A stretch of DNA of 64,000 bases from SHWB01 sp050246875. GTDB lineage: Bacteria > Pseudomonadota > Alphaproteobacteria > UBA6615. Shown here piece by piece: positions 42,363 through 51,477 of this stretch; within the stretch, counting starts at the first letter, position 1, and each line of letters starts with the position of its first letter. The notes under the pieces are model-generated. The model was not told the origin of the DNA. It was given only the letters and a program-made list of their open reading frames with translations, and ran no database searches. The stretch covers positions 310,001-374,000 of the forward strand of contig JBFWVF010000002.1 of the NCBI GenBank assembly GCA_050246875.1. The letters run 5' to 3'. Both the position numbers and the translations under genes were made by a program.

Positions 42363-43659
42363 GGCGCGGCGCCGGCGCGAGCCGGTCGTTGAGCGTGGCG
42401 CCAATCAGGTAGGCCAGGATGAAGTGACCCCAGTGATAGCGGAATACCGACGCGTCGAAAGCCTGGTGTGCATACAGCGCGAGCAGAAGCGCCAGGACGG
42501 TAATGACGACCCTGTCGACGGGACGGATTCGATGCAGATACCTCAGCGCGCCGGCAAACCATGCCGCAAGGGCCAGAACGAGCCCTGGCAGTCCGGTCTC
42601 GACAAGAAGGGTAAGGGCGACCGAATGACCGGTGGCGACATAGCCCAACGGCGCGAAGAGCAGTTCCTGCGTAAGGCCGAATCCTATGCCCCACGGCCAC
42701 ACCGTGCCTGCAACCTGCAACATGCTATACCAGATTGCTGCGCGGTCACCGGCGTCGAATGCTTCCGTGCGGCCCTGGTCGCCCGTGGCGACCGCCGACA
42801 GCGAATGGATATCGCCGAGAAATCCCAGCACTGTCAGCACCATCAGCAGCGCAGGCAGCAGCAGGACCGCGAGGCCGAATATGGCAGCCATGCGCCGCCA
42901 CCCCGCGCGCAGCGTCGCGACCGCGACAAGCCCGACCAGCAGGAAGACGATGCTGGCGCGGGAGAGCGTGACAGCAAGAAGGACGGCAAGGCCGACCATC
43001 GCGACCGTCCGGATGCGACGATCGGCAATGACGGCCTCGCCCGCCCCAACCAAAGCGACAAGCGCCACGGCGGCGAGCAGCGCCAGCCCGTTCGGATTCG
43101 AAAAAAGGCCGGAATATCGATCCAGTTCAATTCCCCAGGTCGGAAATTTGCGCCCAGCCACCATCATTCCGAACGCGTCGGCACTCGTTCCGACAAGACG
43201 CAACTCGCCCTGACCGGGCTCGCTCGCGACGAGTACGGTGGCGATGAAAATGCCCGACAGGCCGGCCAGCGCCACGAGCCCCTGCACGAAGAAGGCAAAG
43301 CTGCGTCGCGGAGACGGGTCGGCAAGCGCAAGAATCGTCAGCAGCAGAGCCGGTATGTTGATCAGGGCGGTGCGCTGCAGCGACAGCAGGGAGAGGTCGG
43401 ACCACGCGGCTGTCATGGCGGCCCATGCCGCAAACGCCGCAAGGGGCCAGGCCGGCAGCAGCTGCCGGCGGTCGCGACGGTAGATACTGATGACACCGAC
43501 CGAGCCGACCACGACCTGCAGGCCCAGCACCAGCGAAGGTGGAAACGTCGTGAAGCCGGAGTTGTCATAGAACCCCGAGAACCCGGCGATACCCACAGCC
43601 ATCGATGCCAGGGTGCAGACGTACGCAATGTCTTTGCCGGCGGCCGATGCGGACTTCAA
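42355..43659 (-). CDS. O-antigen polymerase/ligase family protein (Wzy/WaaL-like)
   Basis: 434 aa with about ten to twelve hydrophobic segments. A large periplasmic loop around 145-190 includes SADAFGMMVAG and FSNPNGLALLAA, the NPNG element seen in Wzy_C proteins. Polymerase and ligase cannot be told apart by sequence. ATGA-coupled to the glycosyltransferase upstream. The G+C content is visibly lower than in the first 40 kb. Confidence 0.8.
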   Translation of the reverse strand: MKSASAAGKDIAYVCTLASMAVGIAGFSGFYDNSGFTTFPPSLVLGLQVVVGSVGVISIYRRDRRQLLPAWPLAAFAAWAAMTAAWSDLSLLSLQRTALINIPALLLTILALADPSPRRSFAFFVQGLVALAGLSGIFIATVLVASEPGQGELRLVGTSADAFGMMVAGRKFPTWGIELDRYSGLFSNPNGLALLAAVALVALVGAGEAVIADRRIRTVAMVGLAVLLAVTLSRASIVFLLVGLVAVATLRAGWRRMAAIFGLAVLLLPALLMVLTVLGFLGDIHSLSAVATGDQGRTEAFDAGDRAAIWYSMLQVAGTVWPWGIGFGLTQELLFAPLGYVATGHSVALTLLVETGLPGLVLALAAWFAGALRYLHRIRPVDRVVITVLALLLALYAHQAFDASVFRYHWGHFILAYLIGATLNDRLAPAPRLE

Positions 43660-44879
43660 TGCAATGCCCGCCGGGCCATGGTCTCCCCGATCACCTCGCG
43701 AAGCGTGCCCGCAACGCGCGCGATCGCATACGCCTCTCCTTGTGGTCGATTTGTCGTCAGCTGGCCGCTTGCCGCCGCGGCAACCGATGCCGCGAGCATA
43801 TGCGCGACGCTCGCCGGGTCGTCCGGCGATGCGACAAAGCCACCGACACTTTTCACCACATCGGCCGCTGCGCCCGCTGGCGTAATCGCAACGATCGGAC
43901 GTCCTGCGCCGATGTAGTCGGTCAGCTTCGATGGCAGGAAAATGGACGGTGGCGCCATCGGCGCGTCGACCATGACCAACAGATGGTATGACCGCATCTG
44001 TCGCAATGCGGTGACGTGGTCCAGCATTCCTCTATGCCGGACGAGCCGGGCCAGCGACGGGAAGTCGTCCAGAGCACTGGCGAAATGGGTGGTGTTGGGC
44101 CCATAAACATCGAGACTGAACGTCGGTGCCCCGCGATCGTGCAACTCCGCCAGGCCGGCGAGAAGAGGGTGAGGGCTGCGCGGTCCATAGAACGAGCCGA
44201 ACAAGCCGATGCGGACAGGCGATGCCTCGGGCGGCCCGGAGTCATTGCCGTAAAGGGCTGCGTCGAAGCCGTGTGGCACCACGCTGCCTTTGGTCGCTAT
44301 GCGAAGCGCCGGGTGGGCTCCGTCGACAAAAGACAGCATCTCGGCGGTGGGAAACACGAGGCCATCGGCGGCTGCAAGGACTTTGACCTCCCGGCGCGCG
44401 CTCCAGCCCGTCGCCAGCGGGACCTCCCGATCGTAGACCGCCCCGGACCATGGATCCGAGAAGCAGGCCAGCCACGGCAGGTTCGGACGCGACCGCTTGA
44501 TTTCCAGTCCGACGAGATGCGCGGAGTGGAACTGGGAGCGCGTCACCAAACAGTCGTACGCGCCCAGGTCCATACCCTGGGCCGCCTGCACCATGCTTCG
44601 GGTCAACAATACCCAGCGATCGGGCCGCAATGGCAGCCGCGGCAAGCGGGTCAGCGCCTGCACCAGTCTCGAGGGCAGCACGCGAACGACGCGCTTGAAT
44701 CGTTCGGCGACATAGCTGTCGAGGCTGTGGTCTGGCTCGAGCGGCAGTAGCGAGGGGTCGGCGGTCAAGACGTCCACCGCGGCCCCGGGCAACGCCCCCA
44801 TGACCTTTGCAGTCACGTACGATTCGGGACTGGTAACGGGCGGAAAACAGTATCCGATGCAGAGAATTCGCAGCGTCAT
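43656..44879 (-). CDS. Glycosyltransferase family 4-like protein
   Basis: 407 aa. Begins ILCIGYCFPPVTSPES, the N-terminal strand of GT-B enzymes. The C-terminal domain has IGLFGSFYGPRSP and FLPSKLTDYIGAGRPIVA, a donor-site region seen in GT4-like transferases. No membrane segment. One nt separates it from the polysaccharide deacetylase. The sugar is unknown. Confidence 0.8.
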   Translation of the reverse strand: MTLRILCIGYCFPPVTSPESYVTAKVMGALPGAAVDVLTADPSLLPLEPDHSLDSYVAERFKRVVRVLPSRLVQALTRLPRLPLRPDRWVLLTRSMVQAAQGMDLGAYDCLVTRSQFHSAHLVGLEIKRSRPNLPWLACFSDPWSGAVYDREVPLATGWSARREVKVLAAADGLVFPTAEMLSFVDGAHPALRIATKGSVVPHGFDAALYGNDSGPPEASPVRIGLFGSFYGPRSPHPLLAGLAELHDRGAPTFSLDVYGPNTTHFASALDDFPSLARLVRHRGMLDHVTALRQMRSYHLLVMVDAPMAPPSIFLPSKLTDYIGAGRPIVAITPAGAAADVVKSVGGFVASPDDPASVAHMLAASVAAAASGQLTTNRPQGEAYAIARVAGTLREVIGETMARRALH

Positions 44880-44880
44880 G

Positions 44881-45768
44881 TCACGACCGGCGGACTTCCG
44901 CGAGTGCCCCGTCGAAGCCGCCGCGGTCATAGGGTGCGAGGCCGGCCAGTGCGGAGAGCACGCCATCGTCGTTCGCGATATCCGCGGGGTCCAAATAGAT
45001 GTTCAGCAACATCGGACAGCCTCGCGACATAATCCGACGATAAGACTCCAAAGCCGTCGTCAGTGGGACGCTGGTGCCGGTCGCTCGCACGAGACCCCAG
45101 CTATCGACGATCTGAACCGGGTTATCGATGCAACCGGTCGCCGGCAATTCCATGATACCGTGTCTCTGGAAGGCGGGCCCGAAGCGCCATCCGGCGAGGG
45201 GTCTGGTCGACGACGAATAAGTGTAGCCCATCTGCGCAAGCGTGTGCCACAGCGCGTCCAACTCCTGTGGCGCTTCGAATGTACCAAAATGAGGTGTTCG
45301 AAAGCCGCGCGGCGGCCGGCCGACGAGCGCCGTGAGGGCTTGATGTCCCAGCCGGATATCCTCCCTCCAGACTTCCGGCGCTCGACCATCGTAGAAGAAG
45401 TTCGATGTCACCCGTCCGGTGCGTGGGTCGCGGATGGCGTGACGCCGAAAGCCATGATTGAGAAGGTCGGCGCCGTCGAGCGCGAGATTGCGGTACACGG
45501 ACGGGGCCGCCGCGATCACCTCCCCGCACGCAGCATACGTCGGCGAGAGGCCGGCGGCGCGCAACTTTCTGTGCAGGGAGGGGAGGACTGCCGTGTCTTC
45601 ATCCGTATCGCAGTCGAATGACACCACGAATACCGGCCGCGTCAGACCGCACCGCCGCGCCAGTCGGGTCATGCGAGCACGATAGGTTCCCGGTCGCAGA
45701 CGGACGGCCAGCCACGCAGGCACCATGCCCGGATCCGCCAGTGCTTTCGTGATGCGGCGCATGGCCAT
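44881..45768 (-). CDS. NodB-type polysaccharide deacetylase
   Basis: 295 aa. SFDCDTDED (50-58) carries the catalytic and metal Asp pair (D52, D54), followed by a divergent His motif in LLNHGFRRH; FRTPHFG is the next conserved block. The start at 45768 has GGAG 7 nt upstream. Probably N-deacetylates a sugar; no signal peptide is clear, so it may act on a lipid-linked intermediate in the cytoplasm. First gene of the run to wzx. Confidence 0.75.
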   Translation of the reverse strand: MAMRRITKALADPGMVPAWLAVRLRPGTYRARMTRLARRCGLTRPVFVVSFDCDTDEDTAVLPSLHRKLRAAGLSPTYAACGEVIAAAPSVYRNLALDGADLLNHGFRRHAIRDPRTGRVTSNFFYDGRAPEVWREDIRLGHQALTALVGRPPRGFRTPHFGTFEAPQELDALWHTLAQMGYTYSSSTRPLAGWRFGPAFQRHGIMELPATGCIDNPVQIVDSWGLVRATGTSVPLTTALESYRRIMSRGCPMLLNIYLDPADIANDDGVLSALAGLAPYDRGGFDGALAEVRRS

Positions 45769-45962
45769 GTGCTCGCTCCGGCGTTGCAACCTTGGCCCTG
45801 GGTGGTCACCCCGGCGACGGGCGGAGGACCCGGCCATCGATCCGATCCGGCGCTGGCAGCCGGGCGCTCCGATCCGACCTGCCTCCGACCTTCATGCAGT
45901 TCGCCCCTGATGCGGCCGGCACTGGAGGTGCGAGGGGGAAACACCTGACGCCTCCCCAACGT

Positions 45963-46883
45963 CTAGCGCACCCGCCTCTCGATGCGCGGCGGCGTCGCCA
46001 GCGCGGTGTCGAGGTCAGAGGTACGATAGTTCCGCTGATCGAGTCCAACAGACAGCGGTACGGGATCGACACCCAGTCGCCGCCGCATGGCTTCCACGTC
46101 GAAATGCTTGTCCTCGACGAGACGCTCGACTTCCCTGGCCGACAGCGTCGCCACGATGCCAAACCGCGTGGCAAGTTGGACCGCTGCCCGCAGCAAGCCC
46201 AGGGGCGCCGGCAGCAGGAGGGCTGTGCGGCCAGTTGCCCGCGCGCAGGCACGGACAAGATCGGCGCTCGTCGTCGCGACGGGGCCGGCCACGACAATCG
46301 CCGAGCCCGGGGCCTCGGATCGGACAAGGGCCATTCGTATCGCCTGGACGACATCGCTGGCGAAGATTGGTTGCACCAGAGTACGCCCGCCAGCCGGCAA
46401 AGGCACCGGCACCGGCAACCATCTTGGCCAGCGCTGGAAGTACTCGATGATCCGGCGGATCGTGCGATCACCTGGTCTGCCGTAGATCATTGTGGGATGG
46501 AGCATCACCCCGCTGCGGCCCGAGGCAGCGAGCGCTGCCTCGGCGGCGCGTACCGCATCCGCGGACCGGTCGGGCAGGCGGGTGAACCGTCGTGTCGAAC
46601 CGAGCAAAACGATCCGGCGGCACCTGTCAGGCGCCGCTGCCAGGATCGCCTCCGTGAAACGCGCATGAGCGACGCTGACGACCATGTCCGCCCCGTCGAG
46701 CGCGACCGACAGAGACGCAGGGTCACGAAGGTCGGCAACCTTGAACGTCGCTGGCGACGCTATGGTCGCACGCAGTCTCTGCTGGTCGCGACCGATGGCA
46801 ATGATCTTGAAGCCTTCATCGGACAGCGCGGCGATCAGATCCCGGCCCAGCCCGCTTGTCGCCCCAAAGACGGCAATGTTCAC
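45963..46883 (-). CDS. NAD(P)-binding atypical SDR / epimerase-like protein
   Basis: 306 aa, GTG start with GGAG 8 nt upstream. GATSGLG (7-13) is the nucleotide-binding loop. The YxxxK pair is not obvious, so it belongs to the atypical SDRs. Reaction unknown; location suggests a late sugar reductase or epimerase. A gap of 194 nt separates it from the downstream deacetylase, and no clear terminator is seen there. Confidence 0.72.
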   Translation of the reverse strand: MNIAVFGATSGLGRDLIAALSDEGFKIIAIGRDQQRLRATIASPATFKVADLRDPASLSVALDGADMVVSVAHARFTEAILAAAPDRCRRIVLLGSTRRFTRLPDRSADAVRAAEAALAASGRSGVMLHPTMIYGRPGDRTIRRIIEYFQRWPRWLPVPVPLPAGGRTLVQPIFASDVVQAIRMALVRSEAPGSAIVVAGPVATTSADLVRACARATGRTALLLPAPLGLLRAAVQLATRFGIVATLSAREVERLVEDKHFDVEAMRRRLGVDPVPLSVGLDQRNYRTSDLDTALATPPRIERRVR

Positions 46884-47306
46884 GTTGGGTGCTCCAGTAC
46901 AAGCGGCGGCGACACAGCGACGTTAGCGCTGGGCCGATGACTCTCCCAGAGATCGAGCCCTGTCAATGTCTGCACCGGGGGTTTCGTCCTGTCCGCGCCC
47001 GACATCCCGCAAAGTTGCCCTGTCGGGCGCAGAATGATCCTTGTCGCCGTTCCGGGCTGCCGATTTCTCCTCGACCCGTGGCCATGCGGAAGGGTGCCGC
47101 GACACCTCGCGGCCGCTCCTGCGATCGAGAACGGGCCCGGGACGTTTCAACGATCGTCGGAATCCGGGAGGTTTCCGGAAAGGCAGAGCGGGCCTCACGG
47201 CGCCGGCGGGACGGAAGTCCTGTGCGACCGGCCTTATCGGTCGCCCCTCTGCCCTGCCCGACTGTTGCGGGCGATCTGCCTGACGCCCCTCGGCGGGATC
47301 GTCCTG
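46884..47306. other. Non-coding gap of 423 nt
   Basis: No plausible gene on either strand. It separates the 3' end of the PtmE-like gene from the start of the SDR gene, both minus. It holds one clean hairpin (47224-47244) and is lower in G+C than the flanking legionaminate genes. No ops-like core, tRNA or insertion-sequence ends were seen. Confidence 0.6.
47224..47244 (-). terminator. Candidate terminator hairpin after the legionaminate operon
   Basis: Perfect 7-base arms GCGACCG/CGGTCGC with a 7-base loop, 63 nt beyond the PtmE-like stop. No U-tract follows on the minus strand, so it could be Rho-assisted or simply a stable hairpin. Confidence 0.35.
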
Positions 47307-48446
47307 TCAGAAAATGGCCGCGAACTCGTCGTTGGCGCGGCGGTAGTCGTCGAGCCGGCCGATGTCGACCCAGTATTCGCGGATCGGGTAGGCGGCGGTC
47401 AGCAGCCCGGCGCCGCGGGCGCGCTCGAACAAGTCCGGCATGTCGCAGGGCTCGCCGCGGGCGATCAGCGAGCTGACGGCGGGTTCGACGACGTAGATGC
47501 CGGCATTGATGAAATGCCGCTCGACGGGCTTCTCGCGCAGGCCGCGGATGCGGTGGCCGTCGAGGTCGACGACGCCATAGGGCACCTGGAACTCGTACTC
47601 GCGCACGCCCATCGTCGCGGCGCTGCCATGCGCCTCGTGGAAATCGAGCATGCGGCCGGGATCGACCTTGGAGAGCACGTCGCCGTTCATCACCAGCGCC
47701 GCACGGTCGAAGCCGGCGGCGACGAGGCCGAGTGGCCCGGCGGTGCCGAGCGGACGGTCCTCCTCGATGTAGCGGATCTTCACGCCCATCCCGGCGCCGT
47801 CGCCGAAATGGCGCCGGATGACCTCGGCGCAGTGGTTGACGGAGATGTGGACGTCGGCGAAGCCGGCTTCGGCGCAGCGGCGCACGATGGTCTCGAGGAT
47901 CGGCTTGCCGCCGACCTCGAGCATGGGCTTCGGCGTGTTCTCGGTCAGCGGCCGCAACCGCATGCCCTTGCCGCCGGCCATGATGACCACCGGGTTGGCG
48001 CGGGCCGGCGCTCCGGCCAGCAGCGCGTCGATGGTCAGCAGGTCGACGGCGCGTCCGGCGAAATCGACCACCGGCAGGTGGCGGATGCGCTCGCGGCGCA
48101 TGTAGGCGACCGGCTCCTCGCGCGACTCGCCGAGGCGCAGGGTGCGCGGGCTGGTGTTCATCACCCGGTAGGCCGGCGCGTCGGTCGTGACCCCGCGCAG
48201 GATGCCGCGACGGATGTCGCCGTCGGTGACGACGCCGAGCAGACGCCGCCGGCTGTCGACGACGAGCGCGACCTGCACCTGTCCGGTCGTGAACCGCTCG
48301 ATGACGGCATGGAGCGTCGTCTGGGGACTGACCAGCGACTGCTCGAGCAGCGATGGCCCGGCGGGGGCGGCACGTTGTTTCCGCGTGCCGGCCTCGGTCG
48401 GCCTGGCGACACCGAAGGTCGCGTCGTGATCGTGGGCAAGGCTCAT
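47307..48446 (-). CDS. ptmE: CBS-domain sugar-1-phosphate nucleotidyltransferase (PtmE-like)
   Basis: 379 aa. Two CBS motifs (about 35-145) precede a nucleotidyltransferase domain that opens VVIMAGGKGMRLRPLT. This order is that of PtmE, the GlcN-1-P guanylyltransferase of the Campylobacter legionaminic-acid pathway. It would make the GDP-amino sugar used by LegB. Last gene of the legB-legC-legH-ptmE run, 26 nt after legH, with no clear ribosome site. Confidence 0.8.
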   Translation of the reverse strand: MSLAHDHDATFGVARPTEAGTRKQRAAPAGPSLLEQSLVSPQTTLHAVIERFTTGQVQVALVVDSRRRLLGVVTDGDIRRGILRGVTTDAPAYRVMNTSPRTLRLGESREEPVAYMRRERIRHLPVVDFAGRAVDLLTIDALLAGAPARANPVVIMAGGKGMRLRPLTENTPKPMLEVGGKPILETIVRRCAEAGFADVHISVNHCAEVIRRHFGDGAGMGVKIRYIEEDRPLGTAGPLGLVAAGFDRAALVMNGDVLSKVDPGRMLDFHEAHGSAATMGVREYEFQVPYGVVDLDGHRIRGLREKPVERHFINAGIYVVEPAVSSLIARGEPCDMPDLFERARGAGLLTAAYPIREYWVDIGRLDDYRRANDEFAAIF

Positions 48447-48472
48447 GACAAAGATAAAATGCCGGACAAATG

Positions 48473-49156
48473 CTAACGATCCGTTGACCGTACCGCCGCG
48501 AGAACCGCCGGTTCATCGGGCCATACAAGTGTCGTGCGCGGCGACAGACGCGCCTCGGGCGGCACGTCGGCGAGCACGATGATGCCCATGCCGACCAGCG
48601 CGCCGGCGCCGATGGCCACGCCGGGACGCACGACAGCGCCGGCGCCGACATGGGCGCCATCACCCACGGTCACGTCGCCGCACAGCACCGCGCCCGGCGC
48701 GATGTGGGCGTGGGCGCCGAGCCGGCAGTCGTGGTCGACGGACGCCGCGGTGTTGACGATGACGTTGGCGCCGATGGTCGTTCCCGGCTGCACGACCGCG
48801 CCGGCCATCACCTGGGCGCCGCGGCCGACGACGACGCCGCGCGCCACCACGGCTTCGGGATGCAGCACGGCGACGATGCCGTAGCCGGCGGCGACGAAGC
48901 GCTCGTAGAGGCGGCGGCGCGGCCCGGCATCGCCGGTCGATCCGACGCCGATGGCGAGGCGGACCTCCTGGGCCGGCCGCGACAGCACGGCCTCGTCGCC
49001 GCCCAGCACGGGCAGGTCGAGCGGGCCGGGGCTGCCCTTGTCGCGCGCCGGGTCGGCATAGCCGAGCACCGGCACGCGGCGCGCCAGCAGGGCGTCGGCC
49101 ACCACGCGGGCGTGGCCGCCGGCCCCGAGCACGATGACCGGGCGGGGATCAGGCAT
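48473..49156 (-). CDS. legH: Sugar N-acetyltransferase, PglD/NeuD/LegH type
   Basis: 227 aa. The N-terminal Rossmann-like part starts VIVLGAGGHARVVADA, which binds the UDP/GDP sugar. The C-terminal half is a left-handed beta-helix of hexapeptide repeats with the catalytic His in ASVDHDCRLG. It acetylates the 4-amino group made by LegC. The start overlaps the legC stop by 8 nt. Confidence 0.82.
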   Translation of the reverse strand: MPDPRPVIVLGAGGHARVVADALLARRVPVLGYADPARDKGSPGPLDLPVLGGDEAVLSRPAQEVRLAIGVGSTGDAGPRRRLYERFVAAGYGIVAVLHPEAVVARGVVVGRGAQVMAGAVVQPGTTIGANVIVNTAASVDHDCRLGAHAHIAPGAVLCGDVTVGDGAHVGAGAVVRPGVAIGAGALVGMGIIVLADVPPEARLSPRTTLVWPDEPAVLAAVRSTDR

Positions 49157-50363
49157 GTGGCGCCTCGCAGGCGCGGGCGAGGGCGGGGCCGGAGGGCAGG
49201 CACAGGGTGCGCGTCCACAGGTCTTCGGCGACGGGTGCCGGCATGCGCGGCGCGTCGCGGTACATCGGCAGGCGGTGCAGCGGCGTCCACAGCGGCCGGC
49301 ACTCCCAGCCCATGGCGCCGAGCGCGGCGAGAAGCCCGTTGCGGGCGCCGGCGAAGCGCGGCGCCAGCACGAAGGCCTCGAGCCAGCGGTTGCCGGCGCC
49401 CCAGGCCGGGCCGGCGACGTGACGGCCGGCGTAGCAGGTGGCGAAGGCGGCGGCGTAGGCGCCGGCGAGGCGGCGCTTGGCGGCCAGCAGGTCTGCCAGG
49501 CGGGCGAGCTGGGCGACGCCGAGGGCGGCGTTGAGGCCGGGCAGGCGGTAGTTCCAGGCGACCTCGTCGTGCGCGAGGTCGAAGCCGGCGGGGATGCGGG
49601 CCGTGGAGGCGAGGTGGCGCACGCGCCGGGCGAGGCCGGCGTCGCCGGTCAGCACGGCGCCGCCGCCGCCGGTCGTGATCACCTTGTTGCCGTTGAAGGA
49701 CAGCGTGGCGAACAACCCGTGGTGCCCGACATGACCGCCGCGGTAGGTGCTGCCGAGCGCCTCGGCGGCATCCTCGACGAGGACGAGGCCGGCATCGCGC
49801 GCCAGCGTGGCGGCGGCGTCGAGGTCGACCGGGTGGCCGAGGCAGTGCATGACGACCATGGCGCGCACCGGTCGCCCGGTGCGGCGGTTGCGCCGCACGC
49901 CGCGGCGCCGCACGGTTTCGGCGTCGAGCCATTGCGCGAGTTTCGCCACGTCGACGCCGAGGCTCGCCTCCTCGACCTCGACGAAATGCGGCACGGCGCC
50001 GGCATGCACCACGGCATTGGCGGTGGCGACGAAGCTCAGCGCCGGCACCAGCACCTCGTCGCCCGGCCCGATGCCGGCGGCGGCGAGGCCGGCGTGCAGC
50101 GCGGCGGTGCCCGACGCGGTGGCGACGACATGCGCGGCGCCGGTCGCGTCGGCGAGCATGGCCTCGAAGCGGCGCGTATGGTCGCCGGCCGTCGACACCC
50201 AGCCGGTCTCGACGCAGGCCGCGACGGCGCGCGCCTCGTCGCCGCCGAGATCGGGCGCGTGCAGCGGATAGGGGCCGCGCTCCGGCGGCAGCACGATCGC
50301 CATGCGCTCGGCGAGCGCGGCGACGAGGGCGGTGTCGGCCGGGCGGCTGCGGCGGTCAGACAT
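49149..50363 (-). CDS. legC: LegC-family PLP aminotransferase
   Basis: 404 aa. SFNGNKVITTGGGG (222-235) contains the PLP lysine K227 and is characteristic of LegC enzymes; EDAAEALGS (197-205) holds the acid. It aminates C4 of the 4-keto sugar produced by LegB. The start overlaps the legB stop by 8 nt. Confidence 0.87.
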   Translation of the reverse strand: MSDRRSRPADTALVAALAERMAIVLPPERGPYPLHAPDLGGDEARAVAACVETGWVSTAGDHTRRFEAMLADATGAAHVVATASGTAALHAGLAAAGIGPGDEVLVPALSFVATANAVVHAGAVPHFVEVEEASLGVDVAKLAQWLDAETVRRRGVRRNRRTGRPVRAMVVMHCLGHPVDLDAAATLARDAGLVLVEDAAEALGSTYRGGHVGHHGLFATLSFNGNKVITTGGGGAVLTGDAGLARRVRHLASTARIPAGFDLAHDEVAWNYRLPGLNAALGVAQLARLADLLAAKRRLAGAYAAAFATCYAGRHVAGPAWGAGNRWLEAFVLAPRFAGARNGLLAALGAMGWECRPLWTPLHRLPMYRDAPRMPAPVAEDLWTRTLCLPSGPALARACEAPHA

Positions 50364-51357
50364 GGTAGACGCCCGGCCGGTAGAGGGCGCGGTTGGCCGG
50401 CTCGACGAACCACTCGATGGTGCGGGCGAGGCCGCGGCGGAAGCCGTTGTGGCCGCCGAATTCCGGCAGCCAGTCGATGAGGCGGGCGGCGCGCGCGTTG
50501 TCGCACCACAGCCGTTCGACCTCGCTGGCGGCGGGGCGCAGGCGCTGCGGATCCTCGGCGATCTCGACCTCGGCGCCCATCGCCTCGGCGATCAGCCGCG
50601 CGGTCTCGCCGATGGATACCTCGAAGTTGGCGCCCACGTTGATGGTCTCGCCGAGGGCCGCGTCCGGTGCCTTCGCCGCCGCGACGAAGCCGGCGACGGT
50701 GTCGGCGACAAAGGAGAAGTCGCGCGTCGGCGCCAGCGCGCCAAGCTGCAGGCGGCGCACGCCGGCGGCGATCTGCGTGATGATCGTCGGGATGACGGCG
50801 CGCGCCGACTGGCGCGGCCCGTAGGTGTTGAACGGCCGCAGCACGACCACGGGCGTGCCGAAGGAGCGATGGAAGGACAGCGCGATCTGGTCGGCGCCGA
50901 CCTTGCTCGCGGCGTAGGGCGACTGAGGGTTGAGCGGGTGATCCTCGGATATGGGCACGCGCTTCGCCGTGCCGTAGACCTCGCTGGTCGAAGTGTGGAC
51001 CACGCGCGCCACGCCCAGCTCGGTCGCCGCCTGGACGACGTTCAGCGTGCCCTGCACGTTCACGTCGACGTAGCTCGCGGGCGCGCGGTAGGAATAGGGA
51101 ATGGCGATCAGCGCCGCGAGGTGCATCACCTGGTCGGCGCCGCGCATCGCCTCGCGCAGCGCCGGCCCGTCGCGCACGTCGCCGGCGACGACCTCGATCG
51201 CCTGCTGGATGCGCGGATCGGCGTGGTCGAGCCAGCCCCACGAGCCGGTCGAGGTGTATTCGACGAAGGCGCGCACGTCGTGGCCGTCGGCGACGAGACG
51301 CTCGACGAGATGCGAGCCGATGAAGCCGCCGGCCCCGGTGACGAAGACGCGCGCCAC
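50356..51357 (-). CDS. legB: NAD-dependent 4,6-dehydratase, LegB type
   Basis: 333 aa. GAGGFIG (8-14) is the NAD loop and Y148-x3-K152 the catalytic pair; RPFNTYGPRQSARAVIP is typical of LegB. It forms the 4-keto-6-deoxy sugar nucleotide that starts the legionaminate branch. GTG start at 51357 with GGGGG 8 nt upstream; an earlier GTG at 51387 is less likely. First gene of its operon. Confidence 0.87.
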   Translation of the reverse strand: MARVFVTGAGGFIGSHLVERLVADGHDVRAFVEYTSTGSWGWLDHADPRIQQAIEVVAGDVRDGPALREAMRGADQVMHLAALIAIPYSYRAPASYVDVNVQGTLNVVQAATELGVARVVHTSTSEVYGTAKRVPISEDHPLNPQSPYAASKVGADQIALSFHRSFGTPVVVLRPFNTYGPRQSARAVIPTIITQIAAGVRRLQLGALAPTRDFSFVADTVAGFVAAAKAPDAALGETINVGANFEVSIGETARLIAEAMGAEVEIAEDPQRLRPAASEVERLWCDNARAARLIDWLPEFGGHNGFRRGLARTIEWFVEPANRALYRPGVYHV

Positions 51358-51411
51358 GGCACGACCCCCGCGCTGTCCCGCCGGCACGCCTGCCGCGCCG
51401 GCTGCGACAGG

Positions 51412-51443
51412 GTTAACGCCGTCGTGGTTTATGCGCGGTTAAC
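51412..51443 (-). promoter_or_regulatory. Paired GTTAAC sites upstream of legB
   Basis: Two palindromic GTTAAC hexamers (51412-51417 and 51438-51443), centres 26 bases apart, in the 120-nt gap before legB. They may be half-sites of a regulator or promoter parts (TTAACC with CATAAAC between). I cannot assign boxes with confidence. Confidence 0.35.
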
Positions 51444-51477
51444 GGGCCGTGCCGGGCGGCGCCGGCCGGAGGGGGGC

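Noticed and set aside
45769..45962. GGTGGTCACC near the deacetylase as another dyad of the ops type
   Set aside because: No GGTAGC core follows and the loop is absent; it is probably chance.
45792..46940. 382-aa plus-strand open frame opposite the SDR gene
   Set aside because: Antisense to a gene with GATSGLG and a good GGAG ribosome site; it has no recognisable domain.
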